Of a stretch of 64,000 nt of DNA, positions 1 through 8,051 are shown piece after piece; the first letter of the stretch is position 1; every line of letters starts with the position of its first letter. The stretch comes from Oscillospiraceae bacterium. GTDB taxonomy: Bacteria > Bacillota > Clostridia > Saccharofermentanales > Fastidiosipilaceae. The translations under genes and the position numbers were made by a program. Under the pieces are notes generated by a model, which was not told the origin of the DNA, ran no database searches, and saw nothing but the letters and a program-made list of their open reading frames with translations. The stretch covers positions 1 to 64,000 of the forward strand of contig JASBZA010000002.1 in assembly GCA_029983685.1 (NCBI GenBank), written 5' to 3'.

Positions 1-48
1 CGTACAGAGGACTTTCACCTCCTGGTTATTACCCATGTCGGGCGTACC
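1..48 (-). mobile_element. 5' end of a group II intron (partial)
   Basis: Read on the minus strand from about position 48 down to 1, the sequence begins GTACGCCCGACATGGG and contains AGGTGAAAGTCC. Both resemble the conserved 5' end and first domain of bacterial group II introns. The rest, including any reverse transcriptase, would lie left of the window. The element starts exactly after the T-run of the terminator at 53-86, which is the known insertion preference of class C group II introns. Only 48 nt are visible, so the call rests on this motif match and position. Confidence 0.6.
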
Positions 49-52
49 AAAA

Positions 53-86
53 AAGACGGGCCTCGGACATACCGTGGACCCGTCTT
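53..86 (-). terminator. Rho-independent terminator of the small membrane protein gene
   Basis: Perfect 8-bp outer stem AAGACGGG (53-60) with CCCGTCTT (79-86), plus inner pairs 61-62/76-77 and 64-66/72-74. On the minus strand it is followed by a T-run (complement of the A-run 49-54). It ends transcription of the gene at 124-375. Confidence 0.8.
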
Positions 87-88
87 GG

Positions 89-112
89 TTTTAGCACTAG
101 GAGGTGCTAAAA
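89..112 (-). terminator. Second hairpin in tandem with the terminator
   Basis: TTTTAGCAC (89-97) pairs perfectly with GTGCTAAAA (104-112) around a 6-nt loop. It lies between the stop codon at 124 and the terminator at 53-86, with no T-run of its own. It may be an mRNA 3' stability element or part of a double terminator. Confidence 0.5.
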
Positions 113-123
113 GCTTTAATAGG

Positions 124-375
124 CTATTTTTTTATAGCTTTGGCAATGGCCAGCAAAATAAGGGCGCCAACTAAAGCCACGATGAAAGACCAAATATTAA
201 AACCGCTAAAACCGGACTTGCCAATTAGGTTCATAACGAAACCGCCGATTAAGGCACCCAAGACACCTACACCGATATTAGCACCTATACCCATAGACTT
301 ATCGGTCTTCATAATCACGCTGGCTAGCCAACCGGCTAAACCGCCAACCAAAATCCAAGCAATAATGTTCCACAT
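124..375 (-). CDS. GlsB/YeaQ/YmgE-family small membrane stress protein
   Basis: An 83-residue, very hydrophobic protein, the usual size of the transglycosylase-associated/GlsB/YeaQ family (PF04226). It has three membrane segments at roughly residues 2-22, 30-52 and 60-80. They are rich in Gly/Ala, with the family-like GGLAGW stretch near the N-terminus and GVLGALIGG in the second helix. The start ATG at 375 is preceded by a TTAGGAGG ribosome binding site. In other Firmicutes the family is linked to cell-envelope and alkaline stress. The molecular activity is unknown, and the name transglycosylase-associated is historical. The gene is monocistronic, followed by two tandem hairpins and the intron end. 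Confidence 0.85.
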   Translation of the reverse strand: MWNIIAWILVGGLAGWLASVIMKTDKSMGIGANIGVGVLGALIGGFVMNLIGKSGFSGFNIWSFIVALVGALILLAIAKAIKK

Positions 376-496
376 AAAATATTCCTCCTAACAACTTATG
401 TAGAATTTAGTATAAACCTGATTAATAATAAAGTCTGTATCTTAGATTAGGGACAAATGTGAAACAGTGTGGAGTAAATCTGAAATCCTACTCGTG

Positions 497-502
497 TATA
501 AT
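497..502 (+). promoter_or_regulatory. Possible -10 box for the HAD gene
   Basis: TATAAT preceded by TG, about 70 nt upstream of the ATG at 576. No convincing -35 box lies 17 bp upstream, so this is a weak call. Confidence 0.35.
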
Positions 503-575
503 AATTTGCATTGCTGATAAACGGAATACTAATAGAAAATAATTTTAAAAAAGTATAAGAAGAGGATAGAGATAT

Positions 576-1258
576 ATGTTGAATTATCATACACCCGGAG
601 CCTATGAAAAACTGCAAAAAGCCAAGTTCTGGGTTCTGGATTTAGACGGTACGGTACTTTACACCTTAGAAGACCTGGCCAATGCCTGTAATAAAGCCTT
701 AAGTACACATGGCTATCCGGAACGAAGTCTTGATGAAGTCCGGAATTTTATCGGAGATGGCGTGGCACAGCTCATGCGCCGTTCCGCTCCCTTGGACTTG
801 ACCGAAAATCAGCAGGTCGAACTTCTGGATACTTTCCGCAAGGTCTACACCGCCCATCTCAGAGACACGACCAAGCCTTATCCCGGCACCCTGGACTTTT
901 TAAATCTGTTAAAAGAAAGACACATCCCTTGTGCCTTAATTACCAACAAGGGTGAAGTTGAGGCAAAAAACTCATGGATTATTTTTTCCCCGGCCTCTTT
1001 ACCCATGTTCTGGGCCACCTGCCCCACCGTATTCATAAGCCGGACCCGGGCATCTTCCGCGAGGCTTTGGACTTAGCTTCTTTCGAACCGGAGGAAACGG
1101 TCTATATAGGTGACTCCGATGTGGACATGGCCTTTGCACACAATGCCGGGGTCTTAGCCCTGGGCGCCAATTGGGGCTATCGAGGCAAAGACTTTCTTAT
1201 TGAGCACGGTGCTGATATTACAGCAGACAGCTATGAGGATTTATTAGAACTCTACTAA
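576..1258 (+). pseudogene. Phosphoglycolate-phosphatase-like HAD hydrolase, frameshifted
   Basis: Two overlapping reading frames (576-1076 and the frame ending at 1258) together give one complete HAD-superfamily phosphatase of about 226 residues. The first holds the nucleophile motif LDLDGT (Asp22, Asp24), a helical cap and the motif II region ending ALITNK. The second continues with the PGLF segment, KPDP (motif III Lys) and GDSDVDM (motif IV acidic residues). The break is at the run of six A at 965-970. One extra A would restore a single frame, so this may be a real frameshift mutation or a sequencing homopolymer error. The zero-frame sequence at the break is A AAA AAC, a -1 slippery heptamer leading into the right downstream frame, so programmed frameshifting is possible. 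Likely substrate: phosphoglycolate or a similar small phosphate ester. Confidence 0.75.
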
Positions 1259-1344
1259 AAGCAAGCTCTGGACCTTGTTTAGCCAGAAAATAGATTGGTA
1301 TAAAAAAATACGCTTCTAAATCTGTATAATATAAACTGGAGAAG

Positions 1345-3345
1345 ATGAAAATAAAAATGAAGTTAAAATATAAAAAAGCCAAGCACAAACGCTACCATTC
1401 TTTGACACAAAAAATGATTGTTATAATCATCAGTAGCACACTGCTTTCAACCCTTGTCTTTATTACAATTTTTTATTTTTTCTCTAGAAATCAAGCCATT
1501 GAAAATAACATCATCGAAACAGAAAAAGCGTTGAAAATCTCCACACAAAACATGGACTATTATCTGAAAAATTCAATTGATGGCGCAAGAAGTATATACT
1601 TACATCCTGATATCTTGGCCCTGCTAGCTAAAAGAGAAAAAGGCAACTTTACAAGTGAAGAACTTGAACACATTGAACGATATCTTTCCTCTATTTATTA
1701 CTCCAATACCTCATCAGTACAAATTCATCTTATGGCATTTCGAAGCAACCAATCTTTTTTGTTCAGGGCAAAAAATATGCAATTTTCACATAGGACAAAG
1801 AATTATTTTGAAGGAGACTTAAAAAAAGTACCTGCTCTCAACACTGTTACTCTCATTCCCACTCATGAGATTGACAGTTATGAGCATATCTTATTTTTTC
1901 AAACTCCAGAAGAGAAACAAAATGATGTTTTCACCATCTGTTTTCCAATCTTTAATTTACCTAAAAGCGATGACCCTCTAGGTATGATCGAAATTGATTT
2001 CCCAATTTCTTTTTTTAATGAAAATTGCCAATTGCTTTATTCAAAAGGTCAAGAAATGTATATCGTAAATCAAGATAATATCGTCATGGCCGCTTCAAAC
2101 TCCTGCAAAATTCTATCTAAATCAGAACTGCCATCATCCTCTTTTGCTAAAATTGTCTCCAATGAGACCCGCTATAGTATTGAAGGACAAAATTTATGGG
2201 TTGGACAAGTATTAAATTCCAACTATTTTGACTGGATTCTACTAAAAAAAGTCTCTCTACACAGCATTTTAAATGAAACCTTATCACAAATGCTCTTTCT
2301 CCTGCTAATAGTCTCATTCAGCATTGTTATTGCAACATTTTTTTCTATTTCTCTTCTAGCTCGCTATACTCAAACGCTAAAAACAATCACCAACTTTATC
2401 AATATCTTATCTGAAACGGATGGCTGGGAAGGTGATAATACTATCAGTTCTTCTATTCACTATAAAGAAAATGATGAAATCTTATCGCTTATTACGAGTT
2501 TTGATAAAATGTTCAAGCAACTTAACTATCACATAGCTATCCAGTATCAACTAAAGATAGACACATTAAAAGCAAATTTTGACGCCCTGCAAATGCAAAT
2601 AAATCCACATTTTATTTACAACAGTCTGCAGAGCTTTGCCACCAGAGCACTCGAAAAAAATGACTTGGAACAATACCGTTTAATTTCCTCTTTTGGACAA
2701 ATGCTACACTATGCGATGGCTACCCAACCTGAACTAGTAACATTGGAGGAAGAAGTCCTTTACTGCAAACGCTATATAAATTTACAACAAATGAGATTTA
2801 AAATGGAAGCCGAAATCTCTTATCAAATCAGCCCTGAAACAAAAACATTTCCCCTGCCTAGACTAACTTTACAACCTTTAGTTGAAAATGCGATTATTCA
2901 TGGAAAAATTTTGCAAAAAACATTTTCCTCCCTTATCCTAACATCTTATATTGCCGATGCTTTTCTATGCATTGAAATTATTGATAATGGGAATGCTATT
3001 ACGGATATAAAACGGCTTGAAATTGTCACCGCTATAGAAGACATTCGTAAACATTTCATGGAGATCTTTTTGAACCAAAAAACACAAGATAGTATCCTCT
3101 TAAATCTTTCTCAATGTAGTTTTACGGAAGAAAGAAAAAAGATTGATAAAAAAAGTTGTCATGCTTTAGGTTTAAAGAATGTGTATCTTCGTTTACTCAT
3201 CTATTTTGGCCCAGAATGTAGTTTTGATATATACTCAAATAATTATGATGGAACAACTGTTTGTATGAAAATTCCCTTATCCAAAGTTAGTGGACTAAGC
3301 GAGGCAAATCAACTCGGTCAAATAGCCTCATGGACCTCCGAGTAG
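1345..3345 (+). CDS. YesM-type sensor histidine kinase
   Basis: A 666-residue membrane kinase. It has a basic N-terminus, a first membrane helix (about 27-48), an extracellular sensor region of about 260 residues, a second helix (about 313-338) and a HAMP-like linker. The His_kinase domain (PF06580 type) carries NPHFIYNSLQ with His422 as phosphoacceptor. A HATPase domain follows, with the N box LVEN (512-515) and DNG at 547-549. GGAGAAG abuts the ATG at 1345, so the ATG at 1357 (four codons later) may be the real start. TATAAT at 1325-1330 is a likely -10 box. It is co-transcribed with the response regulator that follows. Such pairs usually control the neighbouring CUT1 sugar transporter, here the minus-strand operon ending at 4939. 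The gene is very AT-rich compared with the region after 11.4 kb. Confidence 0.9.
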   Translation: MKIKMKLKYKKAKHKRYHSLTQKMIVIIISSTLLSTLVFITIFYFFSRNQAIENNIIETEKALKISTQNMDYYLKNSIDGARSIYLHPDILALLAKREKGNFTSEELEHIERYLSSIYYSNTSSVQIHLMAFRSNQSFLFRAKNMQFSHRTKNYFEGDLKKVPALNTVTLIPTHEIDSYEHILFFQTPEEKQNDVFTICFPIFNLPKSDDPLGMIEIDFPISFFNENCQLLYSKGQEMYIVNQDNIVMAASNSCKILSKSELPSSSFAKIVSNETRYSIEGQNLWVGQVLNSNYFDWILLKKVSLHSILNETLSQMLFLLLIVSFSIVIATFFSISLLARYTQTLKTITNFINILSETDGWEGDNTISSSIHYKENDEILSLITSFDKMFKQLNYHIAIQYQLKIDTLKANFDALQMQINPHFIYNSLQSFATRALEKNDLEQYRLISSFGQMLHYAMATQPELVTLEEEVLYCKRYINLQQMRFKMEAEISYQISPETKTFPLPRLTLQPLVENAIIHGKILQKTFSSLILTSYIADAFLCIEIIDNGNAITDIKRLEIVTAIEDIRKHFMEIFLNQKTQDSILLNLSQCSFTEERKKIDKKSCHALGLKNVYLRLLIYFGPECSFDIYSNNYDGTTVCMKIPLSKVSGLSEANQLGQIASWTSE

Positions 3346-3353
3346 GAGAATCT

Positions 3354-5009
3354 ATGGTCGTTTTAATCATTGATGATGAACCTGATGTAATCAAAGCTTT
3401 AAAGTTACTATTGCCCTGGAAACGCATGGGATTTGAACTTGTTCTTTGCGCAACTACCGTTTCTGATGCCCAAAAAATACTGCAAGCACAACATGTTGAT
3501 ATTGTCATTATTGATATGATAATCGGAGATGAATCCGGCTTAAACTTAGCTAAGTATATAGTGGAAAATCAGTCCTCCACACTTTCCCCCTGTAAAATCA
3601 TAGCTATTTCGGGCTATGAGGATTATTCTTTGGTTCGTGGAATGTTTCTTTATGGCGGGGTTGATTATTTACTTAAACCCATTGAAGAGGAGCAATTGCG
3701 CCTAACTGTTGAAAAAGCTATCAATGAAATTAAATCTCAGACTAAAGATCAAAATCTCACAGAATTACTTGAAATAGAGATTCCTATTTACGAAGAAATG
3801 CTTTTACAAAACTATTTTAAGCGAGAAGATAACAATATTTTTTATCGTGAGCTTGCAGCAAGAAACTCAATTTTTGCCAATTCGAAAAAAGCATTTCTTC
3901 TTTATTCTGATAATTATCTATGCCCTAATAGCTCATTAATAAACGAAAACTCATCGGACTCAGCAACTTTTACTTCCGTATTCCGGGAAGTGCAAAACCT
4001 TCATGAATTCCATGACTCTCTTTATGCATGCTCTTATAAAGATAATTCTCTACAAGTTTTTCTTATTTTAATTTATGCCGATTATGAAAATGTTTTGCGT
4101 ATATTAGAAATCAAATTTCGTAATATAGAGGAGTTAAGTCATCACCCTGTTCTCTGGGGAAAAAGTGATTTTTTCTCACCTGACACCTCTATAAAAAAAG
4201 TCTTATTTCAGGCAAAAGCAGCATATTATCTCTCGCCTATATATACCAAGAACACAATAATTCATCCTTTTACTGCTCTCCCTAGCAATTCTATTGAAAA
4301 AACAAAGGATGCTTTTGCCTCGCAATTACGTTCCAATCAAGAATCTGACGACTCACTTTATGCCGATATGCTTTTTGGAATAGATGATAAATTAGCAAAA
4401 AGCTGCTTAAATTGGACAAAAGAAAATCTTGATGTATATGAAATCACACTTTTTCATATCCAAAAAATAGTAAAACACTTCAATGAATTAGTGCATCAGT
4501 GTGACCATCACTTAAGTGAACAATATCCCGATGCATTAAGAGAGTCCAAAATTTTTACCTTATCTCTACAAGACAGTATTTTAACAAAAGACGAGTTACT
4601 GCAGAATATTAGTGAAGATATTTTTACTTTTATGCAAAATTACCATGAGAAAGTGCAGTCACTTCGTGATAATAATAATTTAATGCAAGATATAGCACAG
4701 TACATAAAAAAACACTATGAAGAAAACTTTGATCAACAGTCATATGCCGATCTCTTCCATATTAATAAGGACTATATGAGCCGTAAATTCAAAGAAGTCC
4801 TAGGAATAGGAATGGTTCAATACTTAAACAATATACGCATAAAAAAAGCTAAAGAACTTCTATTTTCTACAGATATGAAAATATTTGAGATTGCTGACAA
4901 GGTGGGATATATGGACGAAAAATATTTTACTAAAATATTTAAACGTAACTGTGGTCTTTCTCCTTCTGCGTTCCGTCAAGCATGCGATGCAAATAATAGC
5001 GATAACTAA
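3354..5009 (+). CDS. YesN-type response regulator, AraC-family output
   Basis: Receiver domain at residues 1-120 with Asp7/Asp8, phosphoacceptor Asp54 (IIDMIIGD) and Lys108 (LLKP). A long poorly conserved middle region (about 130-440) follows, then two AraC-type helix-turn-helix motifs at about 450-550 (QSYADLFHINKDYMSRKF and EIADKVGYMDEKYFTKIFK). An upstream in-frame start at 3330 would overlap the kinase. The ATG at 3354 is preferred because TAGGAGA lies 7 nt before it and the receiver domain begins there. It is the cognate partner of the kinase just upstream. Its last 71 nt overlap, antiparallel, the 3' end of the MATE gene. It probably activates the sugar-transport operon at 11233-4939. 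Confidence 0.9.
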   Translation: MVVLIIDDEPDVIKALKLLLPWKRMGFELVLCATTVSDAQKILQAQHVDIVIIDMIIGDESGLNLAKYIVENQSSTLSPCKIIAISGYEDYSLVRGMFLYGGVDYLLKPIEEEQLRLTVEKAINEIKSQTKDQNLTELLEIEIPIYEEMLLQNYFKREDNNIFYRELAARNSIFANSKKAFLLYSDNYLCPNSSLINENSSDSATFTSVFREVQNLHEFHDSLYACSYKDNSLQVFLILIYADYENVLRILEIKFRNIEELSHHPVLWGKSDFFSPDTSIKKVLFQAKAAYYLSPIYTKNTIIHPFTALPSNSIEKTKDAFASQLRSNQESDDSLYADMLFGIDDKLAKSCLNWTKENLDVYEITLFHIQKIVKHFNELVHQCDHHLSEQYPDALRESKIFTLSLQDSILTKDELLQNISEDIFTFMQNYHEKVQSLRDNNNLMQDIAQYIKKHYEENFDQQSYADLFHINKDYMSRKFKEVLGIGMVQYLNNIRIKKAKELLFSTDMKIFEIADKVGYMDEKYFTKIFKRNCGLSPSAFRQACDANNSDN

Positions 5010-6321
5010 AAAACACAATTGGCAGTGAAACTGTCCAAGCCCCAACTGTAGGAAAAAGAAATGCAATTTGCCCAATATATTGAGGCAGAAATAAAACCGT
5101 CATAATTCGTACAATGAGCTGTGCACAGCCGGCCAAAAAAGGATAAATAGCATACCCTAGTGTATGAATAGCGCCACGGTAAAGATACATAGGGGTCATG
5201 ATTAACATAGATACCGACAAAATACGAATTTGTAACAAGCCCGTCTGAAATGCTTCCTGAAATAAGTTAGATGCACTATTTTTCATCATAAATGGTAATA
5301 CGTAGGGAGACAAGAAAAAAGTAAACAGAGCCAGTAAGACAGTAATACTTTCTGCAACTAACACTACTTGAAATACGCCTCGTTTAATTCGTTGGTACTG
5401 CTTAGCACCTATATTTTGGCCAATGAAAATAGTTGTACCAACTTGAATTGCCATAATGATTGCTTCCAAAAGCGAAAAAATTTTTGTTCCAGCAGAAACA
5501 CCAGCTGCAAATGCTGCTCCCTGCCTATTCACTTGTGTCTGAACAATTAAACCTCCACAGGCAATAATCATAGAGTTAAAAAACATAGGAAGAGATAAAT
5601 TACTTACCTCAGCTAAAAGATATGAGTAAAATTGCCAACGCCCTTTCGTATTTTCCAGAATATTTTCACGAAGAAACTGTCTCGCTACAATCAGATTAGC
5701 CAAGATTTGTGAGAGTAATGTTGCCACCGCTACACCTGCCACTCCCCATTCAAATACAATAACAAACGTAATATCCAAAATGATATTGGAAAAAGTCGAG
5801 CAAATCATCGCGATGGATTGAGCTCCACTCTTTCCCTTAGCCTGAAGCAATGCTGACATGATATTAAAAAGCAGGACAAAAGGCGTATTTGCTGTGAATA
5901 TGAGCAAATAAATTCTGGCGTCATAATAACTTTCTAAAGGGATATGTAAGGCAAGCAAAATTGGATCAATAAAAAGAATTGGTAAAGCTGTCAGTAAAAC
6001 AGCAATGACTGTCCCGAGTATAAAACTAAAACAAACCACATCACGATAACCATCTTTAGATTTTGCTCCTATCCGCTTGGACGCTATAATACTAAAAGCA
6101 TTAGCTAAATCACGACTCAATCCAAGAAGTAGCCACTGTATCCAACCACTGCCACCAACTGCAGCTAAAGCGCTAATGCCAATATATTTGCCAACAATGG
6201 TTGCATCCACAAGAGAATAAAACTGTTGGAATAGATTGGCCAATAAAAGTGGCAGGGAAAAAGTAAAGACTCTGGCTATTACATTTCCTTTAGTCATATC
6301 AATGTTTTTTCTTTGTAGCAT
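4939..6321 (-). CDS. MATE-family multidrug/solute exporter
   Basis: A 460-residue polytopic protein with about twelve hydrophobic segments and the MATE-type start (a DMTKGNV-like segment, then helices with FQQFYSLVDATIVGKYIG). MATE proteins use Na+ or H+ gradients to extrude cationic compounds, but the substrate here is unknown. ATG at 6321 with AAAGGA 9 nt upstream; an internal start at 6297 (MTKG) is possible. It is the last gene of the minus-strand operon and is separated from the bicupin gene by a 21-bp perfect hairpin. Its 3' end overlaps the response regulator gene tail to tail by 71 nt. In this setting it could export a sugar-derived or toxic compound, which is inference only. Confidence 0.88.
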   Translation of the reverse strand: MLQRKNIDMTKGNVIARVFTFSLPLLLANLFQQFYSLVDATIVGKYIGISALAAVGGSGWIQWLLLGLSRDLANAFSIIASKRIGAKSKDGYRDVVCFSFILGTVIAVLLTALPILFIDPILLALHIPLESYYDARIYLLIFTANTPFVLLFNIMSALLQAKGKSGAQSIAMICSTFSNIILDITFVIVFEWGVAGVAVATLLSQILANLIVARQFLRENILENTKGRWQFYSYLLAEVSNLSLPMFFNSMIIACGGLIVQTQVNRQGAAFAAGVSAGTKIFSLLEAIIMAIQVGTTIFIGQNIGAKQYQRIKRGVFQVVLVAESITVLLALFTFFLSPYVLPFMMKNSASNLFQEAFQTGLLQIRILSVSMLIMTPMYLYRGAIHTLGYAIYPFLAGCAQLIVRIMTVLFLPQYIGQIAFLFPTVGAWTVSLPIVFFSYRYYLHRMLDGTQKEKDHSYV

Positions 6322-6342
6322 ACTGTTTTTCCTTTGTTTTAA

Positions 6343-6387
6343 AGTAACAAGATAAGAGCCGCCAAAGGCGGCTCTTATCTTGTTACT
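6343..6387 (-). terminator. 21-bp perfect intergenic hairpin
   Basis: Positions 6343-6363 pair without mismatch with 6367-6387 around an AAA loop. On the minus strand the stem is followed by TTTAAAAC, not by a real U-tract, and then by the ribosome binding site of the MATE gene. It may be a partial terminator, processing site or mRNA stabiliser separating the MATE gene from the upstream operon. Confidence 0.6.
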
Positions 6388-6410
6388 AAATCAGTACCAT
6401 TGAAAAGATA

Positions 6411-7226
6411 TTATTTTGCCTTTGATCTTTCCTCTACTAAATGTGCATACGCTTCCGCTGTTGAGCGATAGGCTCTACGATATTCTTCAAAAATATCCAA
6501 ATTCTCTTCTGTGAAAAATTCAATCCAAACATAGTATACTTCTTTGCCCGGTTTAGCCAATAGACTATGGTCTTTCCCTGCATAGACGAAAGAAAAATCA
6601 CCTGCTTTTTGAGAACAACTCTCACCTTCTACATCCAAATCAAAATCGGCATTGCCTAAGCAGTAATTCCATTGATGCACATATGCATGTCCTTTTTCAT
6701 CTGTCCCTTCACCTGTAGCACGGACAACTCCAACCATCAAATGTCCTAATCTAGCAGATGATAAAATATTCCACGACTTAGTATCACCTTTTTTGCATGA
6801 CTGTGTATAAGGAACACCATCTGTCTGCTTCATGAAGAAAGGTAAATGAAGATGATAATTTTTGTAGTGATTCCAATCCCACTCGTTCATGGGAAAATAA
6901 GCTAGAATAAATTCCATATCATCTACCGCACCAACTACATAGCGATAGGCAGCAAATTCAGGTATGTAAAAAGATGGTTCCTCCACCACATGGCACCCTT
7001 CTGCTCCTGAGACATATGCTGGTCTGCCATCAAAACATAAAAGTGCAATACGATCACTAGAAAGTTCAGGCTGATATTGGCTCCCTGCTTGCATATTTAC
7101 ACGAAAAAACTCAATACCGGACTCCTCTATTTCAGGATAAGCATCATGAATGGCTAGCTTCGTAACACAAACTCCATTCGTGTAATGAATTTCTTTTTCT
7201 CTTGATAAATTATACGGATATGACAT
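6411..7226 (-). CDS. Bicupin-fold protein, paralogue of the next gene
   Basis: A 271-residue soluble protein with two beta-rich cupin-like halves. The second half carries GTDEKGHAYVHQWNY and then a DHSLL...VYYVWIEF segment, both shared with the neighbour at 7243-8010. The paired architecture and length are similar to KduI/IolB-type uronate or deoxy-sugar isomerases, but no diagnostic metal-site pattern of those families could be assigned. The catalytic role is therefore unproven. ATG at 7226 is chosen because GGGAGG lies 5 nt upstream; a longer frame from 7253 would overlap the upstream gene. It sits in a CUT1 sugar-transport operon, so it likely converts the imported sugar, possibly as a heteromer with its paralogue. 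Confidence 0.6.
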   Translation of the reverse strand: MSYPYNLSREKEIHYTNGVCVTKLAIHDAYPEIEESGIEFFRVNMQAGSQYQPELSSDRIALLCFDGRPAYVSGAEGCHVVEEPSFYIPEFAAYRYVVGAVDDMEFILAYFPMNEWDWNHYKNYHLHLPFFMKQTDGVPYTQSCKKGDTKSWNILSSARLGHLMVGVVRATGEGTDEKGHAYVHQWNYCLGNADFDLDVEGESCSQKAGDFSFVYAGKDHSLLAKPGKEVYYVWIEFFTEENLDIFEEYRRAYRSTAEAYAHLVEERSKAK

Positions 7227-7242
7227 ATTTACCTCCCGTGAC

Positions 7243-8010
7243 TTATTCCCCATATTTGTGCGTATTCAATTCAACCCAGACGTAATAGACCATCTTGCCC
7301 CCAGCAGCATATAGTTGATGATCTAGACCTCCTGGGATGAAATCCCAATCACCAGATTTGCGGTTATAACGCATCATGCTATCATTTTCTTTCTTTCCAA
7401 CAAAAAGACTGTAATCTGATCCAGGCAATGAATAATTCCACTGATGCACGCTGGGGTGTCCATCTTCATCCGTACCACAGGAATCAAAACCTTGGCAAAT
7501 ACCTGCCGTTAATCTACCTACGCAATCAAATTGTCCACCGATTACAGTTCGCGACTGCATACCCGGACTCTTACAATCATCTTGTTCATATCTAGGACAC
7601 TGTGCCTCCGTTCTAAACCAAGGCAGCTTTAACCCCGTATCAGCCATGACTTCCCAATCATAGGAATCCATATGAGAACGCACCATAATGAAGTCAATAT
7701 CTGTCATGGCTTGAATCTGATAAGCACAATTCTTATATGCAGGAATATAGAAGCACAAACCTTTGACACGATGTATTGATTCTTCATCTTTTACAACTGC
7801 CTCACCTTCTCCACTAAAAATATAAAGCAGGGTATGTTCCGGATCTGAATCAGGCTTAAGACATGAACCAGCTTTCATATGATAGCGATATGCTCTTACT
7901 TCTTCATGTGAACCAGGCAGCATCTCTTCACAGGCAATACCATTTAGATCAATTTCCGGGCAAAAACTGTCTGCATAATAAATCTTTGCTTTCAACTCTT
8001 TTTTGTTCAT
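7243..8010 (-). CDS. Bicupin-fold protein of unknown function
   Basis: A 255-residue cytoplasmic protein with two cupin-like domains. It has conserved GTDEDGHPSVHQWNY at about residues 180-195 and a closing DHQLY...VYYVWVEL segment, both matching the downstream paralogue. Overall similarity between the two is partial, so the duplication is old. AAAGGATAATC precedes ATG 8010. It lies between the solute-binding protein gene and the second bicupin gene, 16 nt before the latter, on one transcript. Cupins of this size are often sugar or uronate isomerases or epimerases. This operon has no other visible catabolic enzyme, so the pair is the main candidate for processing the imported sugar. Not identified with confidence. 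Confidence 0.6.
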   Translation of the reverse strand: MNKKELKAKIYYADSFCPEIDLNGIACEEMLPGSHEEVRAYRYHMKAGSCLKPDSDPEHTLLYIFSGEGEAVVKDEESIHRVKGLCFYIPAYKNCAYQIQAMTDIDFIMVRSHMDSYDWEVMADTGLKLPWFRTEAQCPRYEQDDCKSPGMQSRTVIGGQFDCVGRLTAGICQGFDSCGTDEDGHPSVHQWNYSLPGSDYSLFVGKKENDSMMRYNRKSGDWDFIPGGLDHQLYAAGGKMVYYVWVELNTHKYGE

Positions 8011-8051
8011 AATGATTATCCTTTCACAAAAATATTACTCAACTAGGTTGA

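Noticed and set aside
104..391. Plus-strand open frame of 95 codons opposite the GlsB-like gene
   Set aside because: No ribosome site or family resemblance; the minus-strand frame has the right size, hydrophobicity and AGGAGG site.
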